DNA of 64,000 bases from Lates calcarifer. Lineage: Eukaryota; Chordata; Actinopteri; Centropomidae. Every line of letters starts with the position of its first letter. Within the stretch, counting starts at the first letter, position 1. Positions 50,557-62,545 of this stretch are shown here, in pieces. A model generated the notes under the pieces. It searched no databases, was not told where the DNA came from, and saw only the letters and a program-made list of their open reading frames with translations. Both the position numbers and the translations under genes were made by a program. Location of the stretch: NCBI RefSeq assembly GCF_001640805.2, contig NC_066837.1, positions 21,321,341-21,385,340 on the forward strand, read 5' to 3'.

Positions 50557-53500
50557 TTAAATCATGGCTGTAACAACTTTTTTCCTTTTGGCTCCTCTTT
50601 CGCCTGCTGTTTTTGTCTTCTTGCCATGCCTGCGGCTGGGTGCGGGGTGGCCTGGCTTGGCCGTGGTGAAGGTGATGCACTGAGAATCCAGGTAGTCTAC
50701 CAGCCTTGCAGCACCCAGGCGGATCCCGGCCGCCTTGAGCCGCTCTTGGAGCTGGGAGAGGACCAGCGGCTGGTACTGGAGGATCTGACTGTAGAGCCCG
50801 GAGTCCGACAGGATGAAAGAGCGCACTGCCTGCAAGCGATCCTGAAGGCGATTCGCAGCCTGGGAGGCAGAGACGCCACCATCGCTGTCTGAATCGCCAT
50901 CGGAGGAGAGGCACAGCACTGGGTTGGACCTGATGAGAGGGAAGTGGTTTGATACGCACACTGTATTAATGAAAGACATTTCAAAGATACACAAAGTACT
51001 ATATTTATGTGACATCACACCTAATTACACCCTAATTGAAAATGGGTCTGAAAGGAGCGTTGCTTCCCACTGCTTTTGAATTCTTGTAAATCTGACCTAT
51101 TTACCCTTCAAATATTATTGTATTGACTATAAACAGTTACTTCCAGGTTTGAGCCCCATTTCACTGCAGCTTTTCTGTGTGGAGTTTGCATGTTCTCTCT
51201 GTGCCTGTGTGGGTTCTCTCCAGGTACTCCAGCTTCCTCCCACAGTCCAAAGACATGCAGGTTAGGTTAATTGGTGACTCCTGGGTGCTTCCTGTAGATG
51301 TTCATGTGAGTGTGAATGGTTGTTTGTCTATATACATTAGCTCTGCAGTGGACTGGGGATCTGTCAGTGTCAGTTTGGATAGGCTCCCGCCCCCCTGCGT
51401 GATCCTTAAGAATAAGTGGTATAGATAATGGATGGATGGATGAACAGTTACCTGCTAAGAAGAAGAGACAAACTGAAACTTAGTTCCAAATACAAAACAT
51501 TTCCTAAACATCAATTAACGCTTCCTACAGGGGCTAAATCTTAACTACTATTAACAAAACTCTGAAAAATGCAGTCAAAATTTCCCACAGAAAAATAGGA
51601 TCAAAATTGCTAGACAAAAGACATTCAGCTTACAATCATCTAAAACAAAAATACTCCAAATTTAAGCTGTTACCAGGAAATGTGTAGTATTGTGCTTGAC
51701 AGGTTACACAAAGGATTTTGACTATCAAATGTATTTTCTATTGTTGCTGCTCTACTCTATATACGGTGCAAGCAGCTCAAACATCTTATGTTTTATATTA
51801 TATTTATTAAAGGATCACATTGGTAAACCTGAGCACGCTAGTGAACACTAGTATTGACTGAGCCCTCTGAAAATATGTGTAGCAACAAAACAAATGTGCA
51901 CTGACTCAAGCGTGCAGTTATGTAACACCTGAGACGAACCATGCTGTACCTTTCAGATTCTTCACTGGCAGCAGTTGAAGAGGTGTTAGAGCCCTGTGAG
52001 GCAGAAAGCAGCTCTTCCTCCCCCTCTCCTCCTTTGTGTTTCATGGCGGCGGGCGCTCTGGGCTCTTTGAACGTCACTGTCCGGGCGCAGGAGACCAGCC
52101 TGCTGCCAGCGCCTGCTGAAGTGGTGGAAGGGGGCTTCTGAGCAGCGCGCCCTGTAGTGAGTGCCTCATCCTCAGAGTCTGAGCTGACCAGCTGGTGGGT
52201 GTACTGGTGGATCTCCTTCAGTTTGAGGATCATCTGGCGCTTCGGTAAAGGCCGAACACCAAACCTGCATAGAGAGGAAAGTTAAGCATTTGTGACAGAT
52301 GGACTGGAGAAAAACAACCAGAGATAGACAGGAGAGCCAGACTACTAAACTGAACTTGACAGTGACACCAAGGGAGGTAATGGGATAGGCTCCTCAGTTA
52401 ATGGCTTTGATTAGAAAACAACATGTGGCTCTCTTTAACACGAGGGAGGAGATAGGAGTGAACTGACTGACCTGTTGAGTTTGTTCTTGAGCTCTGGTGT
52501 GTCCATGTCAGAGTAGTGAGGCATGGGAGTGATAGGCACCAAGGAGCGACGTTTTTTACTGCGTGATGACACTGATGAGACAGACCCAAGAAAACATTCT
52601 TTAAGACTATAGCCTTTGATTTGAAAAGAAATTGAGGTAAAGAGGGGTTAGATACATTTTTAAATAAACCCTAAGGAAACGTTTCTTTTAAAAAAAACTT
52701 TCAAATAAACACACACTATATCTGCCCTCTCTCACTCTGTCATGTATCACTGATAAGACTGCATGTTCATTCTATTAGTGAGGAGTTGTAAATTACTCTT
52801 TGATTGTACCTGCTTTCCTTCACTCACTGCAGTTAGTTAAGGTTGCTGTCAGTGAACCACAACTTTTCTATATTTTCAACAACAGAATTCCTTTAGCATT
52901 CTTGTCAAACAAACTGATCAGTTTATCTGCTAATGATTATTTTGTACACTGTAGATGCACAATAAAAAAATGTGTGTTGTTGTCCCATTGTGTGGAACTC
53001 TGTGTTGAACGGTAGCATGTGTACCTCTTGTCTCCATAGACACAGTCTTACAGTAATTCAAGAAGTATGATCATGACTTCATACTTCCACATGTTTCTCT
53101 GTAGAGCAGGTGATCTGATTAGACTTTGGAGCACTTTTCTGCAGACATTTACATATTGGCAGGAAATGTGACTCCGTTAAACCAGCTACAGTTTTACTTA
53201 TGAATACTTCAACATATGGAAAGCATTGCCATTCTTTTCTGTAGAAAATAATTTGCATCTGTGTCTGTGTGCTTTGGGCTAAAAAACATCACTCTTGGTA
53301 GGATGTAAGATTTCATACCTGGGGTTTTGAGCTGAGCAGAAGGGTTGACCCTCTGTGAGAGTGGAAGAGCCTCCACCGCATCCTCCTCCACCCAGCTGTC
53401 CCATATTTTGGAGTCCAGGAAGCTGTTGTTAGGGTTTGGTGGTGTCGGGGTGAAGGACGAGCTTGTACGAGCTTGTATGGTGGCAATTGGTGGTGCACTA

Positions 53501-56500
53501 TGGGTTTTGGATGGAGAGGAGTTCATCGGTGGAGATGGACAGTCTGTAGAGGATGATGACCTGGGCGCGTCTCTTTGTCCTTGGCTGTGCTCCTGCTGGT
53601 TGGATCCTGTGCTGTCCTCCAGCCTCAGACTGAAGCAGCCTGGGTTGGCCTCCACGCAGGCATCTAGGCCCCAGGAGTCGTTAAAAGCAATGGGAGGCTC
53701 ATCCATGAAGCTCTGTCGGAAACTGGACTCTGCAACCTCTGTCTCCCTGCCTTCTTCTTCTGCTTCTTCTTGCTCTCCTTCATCGCACGTGTCTTTATTT
53801 TGGCACTCTGTTTCTCCTTCTCCTTCCTCATTTCTTATTCCTGTCCTCTTCTGACTGCTGGACTCAACAGAGCATCCACTTTCACTGGAGGACTTGCTGT
53901 GTCTCTGTGAACTTTGAAGACCTCTGTGAGATGAAGAGGAAGGTAGATCTGAAGGGTCGGACAAGGGGGAGAGATGGAAGCTCACTAGCTCTGTCTTCTC
54001 TGGGCTTTCCGATGGCGCCCTGTCCCTTCCCTGGCTGTTCGACCTCTGCTTTTTGAGACTACTGTGGAGCGGGGAGGCAGCAGGAAGGACAGGTCGTGGG
54101 TCGAGCTCTGTATGCAGAGGTGTGCTGCTGTGAGGCTGTGGCTGGATGTGGAGGGGTGTATCCGTATTTAAGGAAGCTTGGAGGGGATGACAGTGAGTCG
54201 AGCTTGAGAGGTGTGAGAACTTTGGTTGGCACAGGGGAGCTGCAAACTCTTCTCTACTCTTACTTGAATTATAATTACTCTTTCCTTTGGGGGAAAAGCT
54301 AAGATCCAAGCTGGAGCTATTAGGACCAGCCTCATCTGGTTTCAACCTAGGAACACTGCTCTCTGTTGGGCCAGCGTGGGCAGAAGCTCTGGTTCCACTG
54401 CTTGAGGTCTTAAGTCTGTTGTGAAGTCGTGGACCAGGAGAAGAGGAAGCAGAAGAGGGTGAGGAGCTATCACCTTTAGGGAACAGCCGCGTCCTGCACA
54501 TGCTGCTTTTAGTCTGTGTGGAGCTGCTGCATCTTCCGGGCTGCACTGGTGTAGATGGGATCAGCCAGGAAACCTCTGGAGAGCAGTCTACCGGACTCTG
54601 CTCACAACCGGAACCTGGATGACGTTGAACCGAGGCTGCAGGTGGATCACCGGGACTGAACTCTAAACTACTGAACACTCTATTCTCCACGGTGGGTCCA
54701 GTAGATCTCGGGACTGACTGAGGTTTGATCCGGGTGTAGCTCTGCAGGTTCTGGACGGTGCAAGGAGAACGTGGCGAAGGACTGCGGGAGCTAAGAACAG
54801 CAAGATCTACCTCCATCTCTTCGCTCGAGTCAGACAAAACTATGAGCTCAGGTTCCTCCTTTTTTGAGGGTGAACCAGGAGAAACGGCAACGCAAATACT
54901 ACGAGGACCTTGGCTTTCTCGCTTCAAAGATGGAGATTCTTTAACCGCTTCCCATTCAGCAGCATCTGTTCCCTTGTCTCCACCACCACCACCCCAATTG
55001 CCCAATTGTGCAGGGGACAGGCCTGGGATAGGCAGGTTGGATGTACTGTGTGGAGGGCTGGGGAAAAGGTCATCAACTAAGCTTGGTGAAGAATGAAGCA
55101 AAGTTCTGCTGGAGAATTTGCATGAAGGTTTATGAGAGGAATGGCCTCTCTGAGATTGAGAGGTATGTGTCTTTGGCAGGCCGGAGGTTGAGGATGAGGA
55201 GGAAGAGGGGTCTTTTTCCTCGTAGACTCCCCAAGAATCTGTGAAGAGGCGACTGCAGCTGCGATCCAGGCTGGGGTCTGGCTCAAGTTGAGAGCTCAGC
55301 TTTGGGGTTTTCTCACTGAGGCCTTTTTTAGGTTCTGTCAGCTCTGCGAGAACTTCTTCTCCATCTTCTCCATCATCCACCTTTTCCTCCTCCTCCACGC
55401 TGTTTTTCTCCTCCTCTCTCTTTCTCTGCGTGGCAGCAAACTCATAGATCTCCTCCAGCTCTTCCTCATTCACTTGTTCCTCACAAATCTCCCTCTCACC
55501 AGATGTTACATCATCAGTTTGACCGTTCTCTTCCGAACCTCTCTCTTCATCCTTTGCTCCATCTGTATCCGTCCCCTCGTCTTCCTCGTCCTCTTCAGTC
55601 CACATAGAGCGGAGGAGCTCTATGAAGGCCTGGCCTGTTTGGTCGTTGACATTCTCCTCATGGTTCATGTCGTCTGCCTCCTCTTGGTGGAGCTCACAAA
55701 GCTGCTGTAGCTCCTGCATGTCAAACCTTAATGAAACACAAAATGAGAAGAGAAGGGATTCATGGCAAAATTAAATTTTGAATTTGCAGTGTTTTCCTGT
55801 AATTTTCATTTGTACAAAATAGGTTAATGTGACAGGGCTTTCTTCCTTACCATTATGGCCATTAAAGAAAAACAGCAGCAACAAATTACAATGAGTTTCC
55901 TTTATCTGGGCTTTAAGCTCTGTACTAACCTGGATGCCAGCTCCAGTACATGAGGTCGCAATGACGCTGGGATGGAGCAGTGGGCTGTGTAGAGGTACTG
56001 CAGCAGAGTGAACACTGCCTGTCCCGGGACGTCACTCATCAACACCCTCTGGGCTGCAGGCATGCCTTCCTCCCGCACCCCAAAACCACTTTCATGTACC
56101 TGTGAGAGGAGGTGAGGATGGAAGACAAAGAAAGTGACGGGTTGAAAAGCAAAGACAGTAAAAAAATATCGATTATATATACATTATTCATTCAAATTCA
56201 AAATTCCTCCTAACTTTTCAAATAACTGCATTAAATCCACACATCACTACTGAAGTTGTTTCAACTAACCATCTATGACATCCACTGAAAAAACAGTAGG
56301 CATCCAGAAATGACAGATTTTGGTTTCTCTTTAATAAGTTGTCTTTCCTTTAAACAACATTTATTAATTTAAAGCAAAAACTATGAAAACCGAACAACAG
56401 TGATTTCTAGTGTATCCCCGGTCTGATAGTAACATCACACACAGGTGCAAGTTTTGTACCATTTCTGCCAGCAGGGGGCAGCGAGCATACACCATGAAGG

Positions 56501-59500
56501 AATGGGCAAAGTAGACCTCTCCACTGTCCACCTGGAGCTGCAAATCACTGAGCTGAGGATTGTTCACCATGCTGCTGAGGTTTGAGGCCAGTCTGGATAG
56601 TGCCACCTACAGAGGAAACAAAAGCAGGAAACACAGGGGTCAGTTCACTGCAGAATGAAATGATTTCAGCAGTAACATTTTGATGTCTCTTATCGCATCA
56701 TCACATCATACCATATGAAGTTAGAAACAGACAACAAAGTGACACAGACAATGTTTTTAATCAAAACCAAACTCTTCAATTAGTAAGTGAATAAATCTGC
56801 ACTGAACCCTATGACAGAGAAGATGAGTATCGCTTATATTTAATGTGATTACTAATGGTCTTACTGATCGGTGGCTGCCTTGCTCCATATCTGCTCTTGG
56901 CTGATCTCGGCTGCGTGTGTCCTCTGAGAGTGTGTGTATGGTTTCTGGTAGGAAGCCGCTCGAACACAGATCAGCTTGCTCCTCTGCCTCCTCCAGCACA
57001 AAGCCACTGAGATGAAGGTTTGTGGACAGACTGACACGGCTCTGCTTGTCTGGGCCAACAGAGGAAATCACTTATGAACTTATGAGCAGTGAGGTCTTTG
57101 AGAAACCTGTTTCCATTTTGTCATTAAAAGACTTCCTCTGTACCCCCCAAAGGGGTATTTTTTATTATTTTTTATTTGAGAATACAATTTGTGCATTGTT
57201 GTATGTGTCTGTGTTACCTTTATCGGGGCCTGAGGTAGTATATCCGCACTGTGTGAGGGTCATGCCATCTTCAGCCACCTCCATCAGGTCCCGCAGGGTC
57301 TGGCTGCCCACTGGGAGCTGCCCTGTCCCTGGGGTGGAGGGAGCCGGGGAGGAGGCTACAGTCTGGGCAGAAGATGGCAGGATGGAGGACCTGGTCCTTG
57401 TAACAGGAGTTCCTTCACTCACAGGTTGGAGAGAAGACTCCAGCCTGTTGCCATCACTGGAGGAGGCTTTGTTAGTCTAAAGGTGGAAGAGATCAGTTTT
57501 GATTTAACTCAGCTGTTATTTGATTTTTTTGGTCAGTGCATCATGAAAGCTCACATACATCACATTTTTTTAAACCATTAATTACATGTATTTCTCAGTT
57601 TGGCACTTCAGTTTTTCATAACTTTACACAGTCAGTGTCACTTAAACTCAACCACCAACTCTAGAGACTAATTTACATTCAAAACCTTTACTGTAAATTA
57701 CTGTAAAGCCTGAAATATTGCTAAGTCCCGGTAAAGAAACCCAACCCCACAGATGAATTCTTATCCTGCTCAAGGATGTGAATGAGAACTTAGTATATAT
57801 GTGTGTTGGAGTTACTAGTTTAGGAAAATAACATTGTGGCATTTATTAATCATCTCTATGACACATACTGTAAGGTAACACTATCCATGTAGTTAAGAAT
57901 TGCCATGCTTTTTACTGTAATGAGCACATTAAGTGTTTTGGTTACACTGGTTGTGAAACTGTTGTGTTGAGTTACATGTCAGTAAAGCGAGGTGTGTGAA
58001 GGTTTTAATGATGTGAACTCACTATAGAGAAATGTGTGTAACCATATGTAAAAATACTGTGTCAAGCTCAGTATGATGTGAAGGAGCTGAACAAAATAAA
58101 ATATATCAGACACATACTGTAAGTGGGTGGACAGAAGTTCTAGTATTTCTTTAGGCAAAAAAAGAGAAATCTTCCTGTAGTTTTAATAAATTCGAACGTC
58201 TTGATTCAGTGCAACTGGTTTCCCAGTCTCAAATTAATGCATCACAATGCATTTATGTTTTTTTTACAGCCCAGTATTTTTTGTATCTGAGCAAGACAAT
58301 GAAGGTATTTTCATACAATTACTAAATTCACCATCATATTAATATCGACCACAAATTCAGGCCAGGAAAGTAACAGCTGGCTCTGCGGTCACTGATACAT
58401 TACAAAACACAGCATCTCCATTTCAGTTTTAAACACTTTCAATGTTGAAACCTGCCCAATTTTATTTTTATGACAGGACAGACATTCAATCTGACCTCCA
58501 TTCCCCATTCAGTCCAAACATGCCAGACAGAATACAACACCATATAAAATCATGTTTGTGGTCTCTCTCACCGTTGTCGATTCCCAAGGCGTGATGAACT
58601 CTCTGAGCTCTGGAGTGTAGAAATCAGACAGACAGGTGGAGCTGCTGTTCAGCAGTGCGCTTTTCTCCCAGAGGGGGGCAGCACCGCTGCAGCCAGGCAG
58701 ACTGCTGGGGCAGCAGGTCGGGGTGGGGGGAGTGGGGGGCCGGGTGCGTAGGAGGAGAGCAGACACACGTTCCTGCAGCCTCACCAGGGCCTCCTGAGCA
58801 TCCTGAACGAGGAGGAGCGGAGGAGGACGAGGGACGGCGCCCTTTTTCTTCTTCCCACGCCCTTTACCTGCGCCAAGAAGAGGAGAGAGGGTGTTCAGGC
58901 GCTTCCTGCATCTGAAAGCCCTTAAATCTGCACATAATCGGAGTATTTCAAGTATAATCTTTATATCATCATCTATAAATATGGGTACTGCAGTGAAGGT
59001 AACACCGCTGTATTCTAAAACCAATCATTTGTGTCAGTTTATGATGTATTTGTATGTTAAATGTCCAGTAGCAGACACTGCTTTGGGCCTTGCAAAAGGT
59101 GACATCCATGCACACACAGGAATGATAAAGAAAACATGAAAACTGCCTCTAAGGATCACAGAGTCTCCCAAATTAAACACAACACACTTGTTACAGTATG
59201 AGGCTTCACACCACCCACATAATTAACACAATAAATTAAAAGACATTAACACAACTGAGAGCCTCAATGGACAAAATGTAAAAACTGCCATGTGTTAAAA
59301 ATCCATCCAGTTCTAGCCGCAGTTCTAGGTGAGCATTATCAGTTTGCTTTGTTCACATATAATTGACCAAAATCCTTAATTTGTATTTATTCTGTCTTGA
59401 TATGACAATGAAGAAAAGATCAATCTGAAAGAGGATAAAGCAAAGTCAGGGTTTGTAAGCTTTTAAAATAATTCCTTGAACACTGAAGATAATTTCACAG

Positions 59501-62147
59501 AAACAATCCTAAAGCTTCTGACATCATATAACTGAACTGAGAATTCAGTTAATTCAAAATATTTCTAGTAATATATTGTGCTACACTGTGAGATATAAAA
59601 CCCCTTATTTTATTGATTTATTCTAAAACCCCTTTTTGAGTTGATAAACAGATGATATGGTGACTCTGCTGTACCTGCATCTGGTCTCCACTTCAGCTCT
59701 GGAGCCATGGAGGTGTGAGAAGCAGCAATCTCAGTTTGTAACTTTCTCCCTGCCTCCCTCTCCTGTTCCAGCATGGAGGAGGACAGAGCCAGAGCCACCA
59801 TGGTGTCTTCATCCAGGGGATCAGTCTTCTTCCTGGGCTTCTTCCTCACTGGAAGGCCTGGCTTGGGGGGGGCTTTCCTTTTGGTGCCTCCAGTTTGTGC
59901 ACTAAATGAAGGGAAAAAATATGCTAGAGTGAGGTTGGATTAAGTTTGTAAATACTCATTGCTGAAGTTAGATCATAGGCGAGCTATTCTTGGCAAACAA
60001 TGAAACATGATGAGGCTAAGTTCAATATTGTTTCTCTGAGAATGTAATCAGTCTGACTGAAATGATAAAACCTTTGGGCCAGAGCTATCAGAGCCACTCG
60101 GTCCGTGGTGGTACTACGGTGCTGTCTTATGGCTGGACGAAGTGCTGAGGGTGACTCACAGTGTGTTAGTAGTGAGGGCATTCTGGGTCTCCTCAGCCTG
60201 TCTCTGCAGAGCCTCCAGCAACACAGCTGGAGGCACACCCAGGTCTGAGGAGCAGCGTTTCAGGTGGGCTGAGCGACTCTTCTGGGACTTGAACTTCTTG
60301 CCACAGATGGGACAGTCAGGGACACCAGGAGGAGGAGGAGGAGGAGGAGCGGCTGGGGCGCTCTCTTCACTCTTATCTAAACACCTGCAAAGAGGGATCA
60401 TTCTCACTCTCAATGTGTCCAACAGGCATCAGTCAAGTGCAGACAATACAAATTTAAATGTCCAGACCTGTTAAGATGCTGTGTTCGCCCATCAGGAGTC
60501 ATGTGTGACAGGTCTCTGTGGCAGATCTGACAGAAGAAGAGGCCTCCATCCTCAAGGTCCACCGTCTCCGCCTCTGCTGCCTCCCTATCCAGCTCCTGCT
60601 GCAGCTTTAGGGCCAGCGCCTCGTCGCTCTCCACCTGGAGATTAGAGCTGCAAGGTTGTGGAGGATCTGCACGCAGAGGGGAGGGTGGCCCAGCTACAAA
60701 ACACATGCAGACACAAAAGACAAGACCAAAACAATGAGTTAAAGGACACTAAGACACTCCACAGAGCTGAAGATAATGCTTTATGGGTTCATCATGAGTG
60801 ACTCTATTCGTATTACATGTCTATTGTTAATATAAAAATATTGCAGCCACAACTTTGCACAGCAGTTAATTAACACGACTCTCTGAAGTTATTACTCTAA
60901 TTTAGTTTAATATATGTGTCTATCTGCTTGGCCATCATTACTTCTCAAGATCTCTATATACAACCACCAAAATTACATATAATACAATATAGGGATATTT
61001 GGTCAAAAATACTGAGATGTTTGATATTCCCAGTATCATCCATGTCTACTGTATACTGTGGATGAAATAAATAATTCTTTAAAAAGTACACACTACTACT
61101 GACTACTATACTGACATTACAAATGATATGTAGTGGTTTGTTCATGTCCTGCATGTAGCATCAAGGTGCATTTAAAACAAGAGATGTTTATAACAGCAGT
61201 GCACTGGGTCAAGGAGACAGGGACATCTATGTAAACCGCATCATGTCATCTGACCTTGTTTTTGTGGTTGTGGATGGTGACCACTGTCGTTCTCTTGGTT
61301 TGTCGGCTGGCTCTGGTTCTTGTGCGTCATCCTCTGAGGACTCTCTCTCTTGAACTGTTGCATTCTGAGGAGTACTTTGTCTTTCGCTCTCAGACCTCTC
61401 TCAGCTCTGGGTCCTGGTCCTGCTGCTGGTGGTGGTGCTGCTGTTGGTGGTGCTGCTGCTGCTGGTACTGGTGGAGCTGCTACTGCTGTTGGTGGCGGTG
61501 GTGCTGCTGCTGATGGTGTTGCTGCTGATGGTGGCGGTGGTGCTGCTGCTGATGGTGGCGGTGGTGCTGCTGCTGCTGCTGGTGGTGGTGGAGCTGCTGA
61601 TGGTGGCGGTGGAGGTGGTGGAGCTGCTACTGCTGTTGGTGGCGGTGGTGCTCCTGATGGTGGTGGTGCTGCTGCTGCTGCTGCTGCTGGTGGTGGTGGA
61701 GGTGGTGGTGCTGCTGCTGCTGGTGGAGGTGGTGGAGCTGCTGCTGCTGGCTGGTGGTGGAGCTGCTGCTGCTGCTGGTGGTGGAGCTGCTGATGGTGCT
61801 GGTGGAGGTGGTGGAGCTGCTGCTGCTGGTGGTGGTGGTGGAGCTGCTGATGGTGCTGCTGCTGCTGCTGAGAGCGCAGCTGACGACCCAGCATCTCCTG
61901 AGTCACACCCAGTGCCTCTACTGGCCGCTCGTTGGCTTGCTCCAGTGCGGACAGACTGGGTGCTGGTGATTTTAGACCCAGAGTCACCAGTCTTCTTGCC
62001 ATTTCTCCTTCTCTTGGTGCCTTCACTTGCCGGACTGGAGGGCTGTTGCTCTGCTTTACGCGGCTGCCTGGACTCACCTGGTTTCTTGCGGACTCGTTTC
62101 AGCAGCTTTGAGCAGAGATCTGCAAAATCCTGGTCCGAGTCATCCAT
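50557..62147 (-). CDS. slx4: SLX4 structure-specific endonuclease scaffold (FANCP), 13 coding exons, one frameshift
   Basis: Nuclear scaffold for SLX1, MUS81-EME1 and XPF-ERCC1 in crosslink repair and Holliday junction processing. Exons from the start: 61255-62147, 60468-60693, 60160-60384, 59675-59901, 58572-58867, 57218-57476, 56865-57049, 56460-56606, 55930-56099, 53319-55726, 52472-52571, 51950-52264, 50557-50929. All borders are GT-AG. Domains, with approximate residues: RMQQFKRESPQRM (exon 1 end); UBZ4-1 (C352-x2-C355...H370...C374); UBZ4-2 (C397, C400, H413, C417); XPF-binding MLR with PPPLLLVQD (exon 5); BTB (VNNPQLSDLQLQVDSGEVYF, 771-875); EELLRSMW-like and EEIYEFAATQRK; SUMO-interacting ELIVLSDSSEE; SAP (ITPMPHYSDMDTPELKNKL); SLX1-binding C-terminus ending CITFTTAKPG. 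Total 5,824 nt, one base too many. The surplus lies at about 61,751 in the Ala/Pro repeat; without it there would be 1,940 codons. Confidence 0.95.
51143..51442 (+). repeat. tRNA-head SINE, second copy, in slx4 last intron
   Basis: Retains AGCTTTTCTGTGTGGAGTTT, CTCCCACAGTCCAAAGACAT, GGTTAGGTTAATTGGTGACT and the 3' end GTGGTATAGATAATG followed by GATGGATGGATG. Its 5' head is eroded to GGTTTGAGCCCC. It overlaps the copy at 18,941 over both halves of the body. Confidence 0.65.
53319..55726 (-). CDS. slx4: slx4 exon 10, large central exon
   Basis: A 2,408-nt internal exon (phase 2 in, phase 1 out) encodes about 800 residues of largely disordered, Ser/Pro/Glu-rich sequence. It is entered at RFDMQELQQLCELHQEE, the last part of the BTB fold. 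Islands of conservation are IELLRSMWTEEDEED, LEEIYEFAATQRK, the SUMO-interacting ELIVLSDSSEEMEVDL, SWLIPSTPVQPGRCSS, PPIAFNDSWGLDACVE and FLDSKIWDSWVEEDAVEALP. A retained large exon at this place is also typical of mammalian SLX4. Confidence 0.93.
61419..61870 (-). repeat. slx4: imperfect GCN/CCN triplet repeat inside slx4 exon 1
   Basis: About 450 bases built almost only from the triplets CTG, GTG, TGG, GGT and GCT on the plus strand. In the slx4 frame they encode alternating Ala and Pro/Ala-Pro runs. Read in other frames the same block gives Gln/His, Ser/Thr or Leu/Val runs, and long stop-free frames arise on both strands; these are composition artefacts. The repeat phase slips once at 61,751 (CTGGCTGG instead of CTGGTGG), coinciding with the gene's frameshift. 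No comparable Ala/Pro tract is known to me in mammalian SLX4. Confidence 0.9.
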
Positions 62148-62514
62148 GACGGTGTACTTTTCCTCACATTAAAAAGGCCATGCCAGCATGTCCCCCCGAC
62201 TGTAACCACCAGCCTGCAAAGGACGCTGGTTTAAGATGGACCAACGGGTGTCCAACGTTAGATACAAGGGCCAACAGAAGAAACAGTATCATTAGCTCAA
62301 CCTTTACACATAAGCAGTTGTCTTTTTACTCTAAAACAGCAACGCTAACATTCAACGCAAACTAATATCTACAAAATTACGACATAAGTGAAACAATTAC
62401 TAAAGAAATTAGGTTTGAGGTTTTGTTTGAAAATGTCAGCTAACTGCTCATGCTAACAGCTTATTCTCACCCAGATTTTAATGAAGTAACTCCCCCGCTT
62501 TAGCCTTCCGCCAC
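62148..62514. promoter_or_regulatory. slx4 5' region, possible bidirectional promoter
   Basis: The interval between the slx4 start codon (minus strand) and a divergent candidate exon at 62,515. AT-rich in the middle (62,300-62,450) with CG-containing ends. The strand-switch spacing of 367 bases is typical of shared housekeeping promoters. No TATA box stands out. Confidence 0.35.
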
Positions 62515-62545
62515 ATGGCTGTTCTTTCGCGCGTCAGGTGCAGCG
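62515..62545 (+). CDS. candidate first coding exon of an unidentified divergent gene
   Basis: ATG in favourable context (CGCCACATGG) opens MAVLSRVRCS and is interrupted after 31 nt by a strong donor, GCG followed by GTGAGT. The basic, Arg-containing start resembles a mitochondrial targeting peptide. No following exon was recognised before the window end at 64,000, so the gene cannot be named. In human, TRAP1, which encodes a mitochondrial chaperone, lies in the SLX4 neighbourhood, but nothing here proves that identity. Confidence 0.25.

Noticed and set aside
53345..55710. Plus-strand open frames of 110-170 codons opposite slx4 exon 10
   Set aside because: Antisense to a conserved coding exon whose frame is confirmed by domain matches and splice phase.
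62088..62100. Strong donor-like CCAGGTGAGTCC inside slx4 exon 1 (minus strand)
   Set aside because: Considered as a way to repair the slx4 frame by splicing, but the downstream basic region (KAEQQPSSPASEGTKRRRNG) reads like SLX4 and no matching acceptor before the repeat gives a better model. One surplus base in the repeat is simpler.
61350..62172. Long plus-strand open frames (147 and 247 codons, Leu/Val- or Gly/Ala-rich) across the triplet repeat
   Set aside because: They are antisense shadows of the slx4 exon 1 repeat. Triplet repeats of this composition lack stops in all frames. No homology or splice context supports them.
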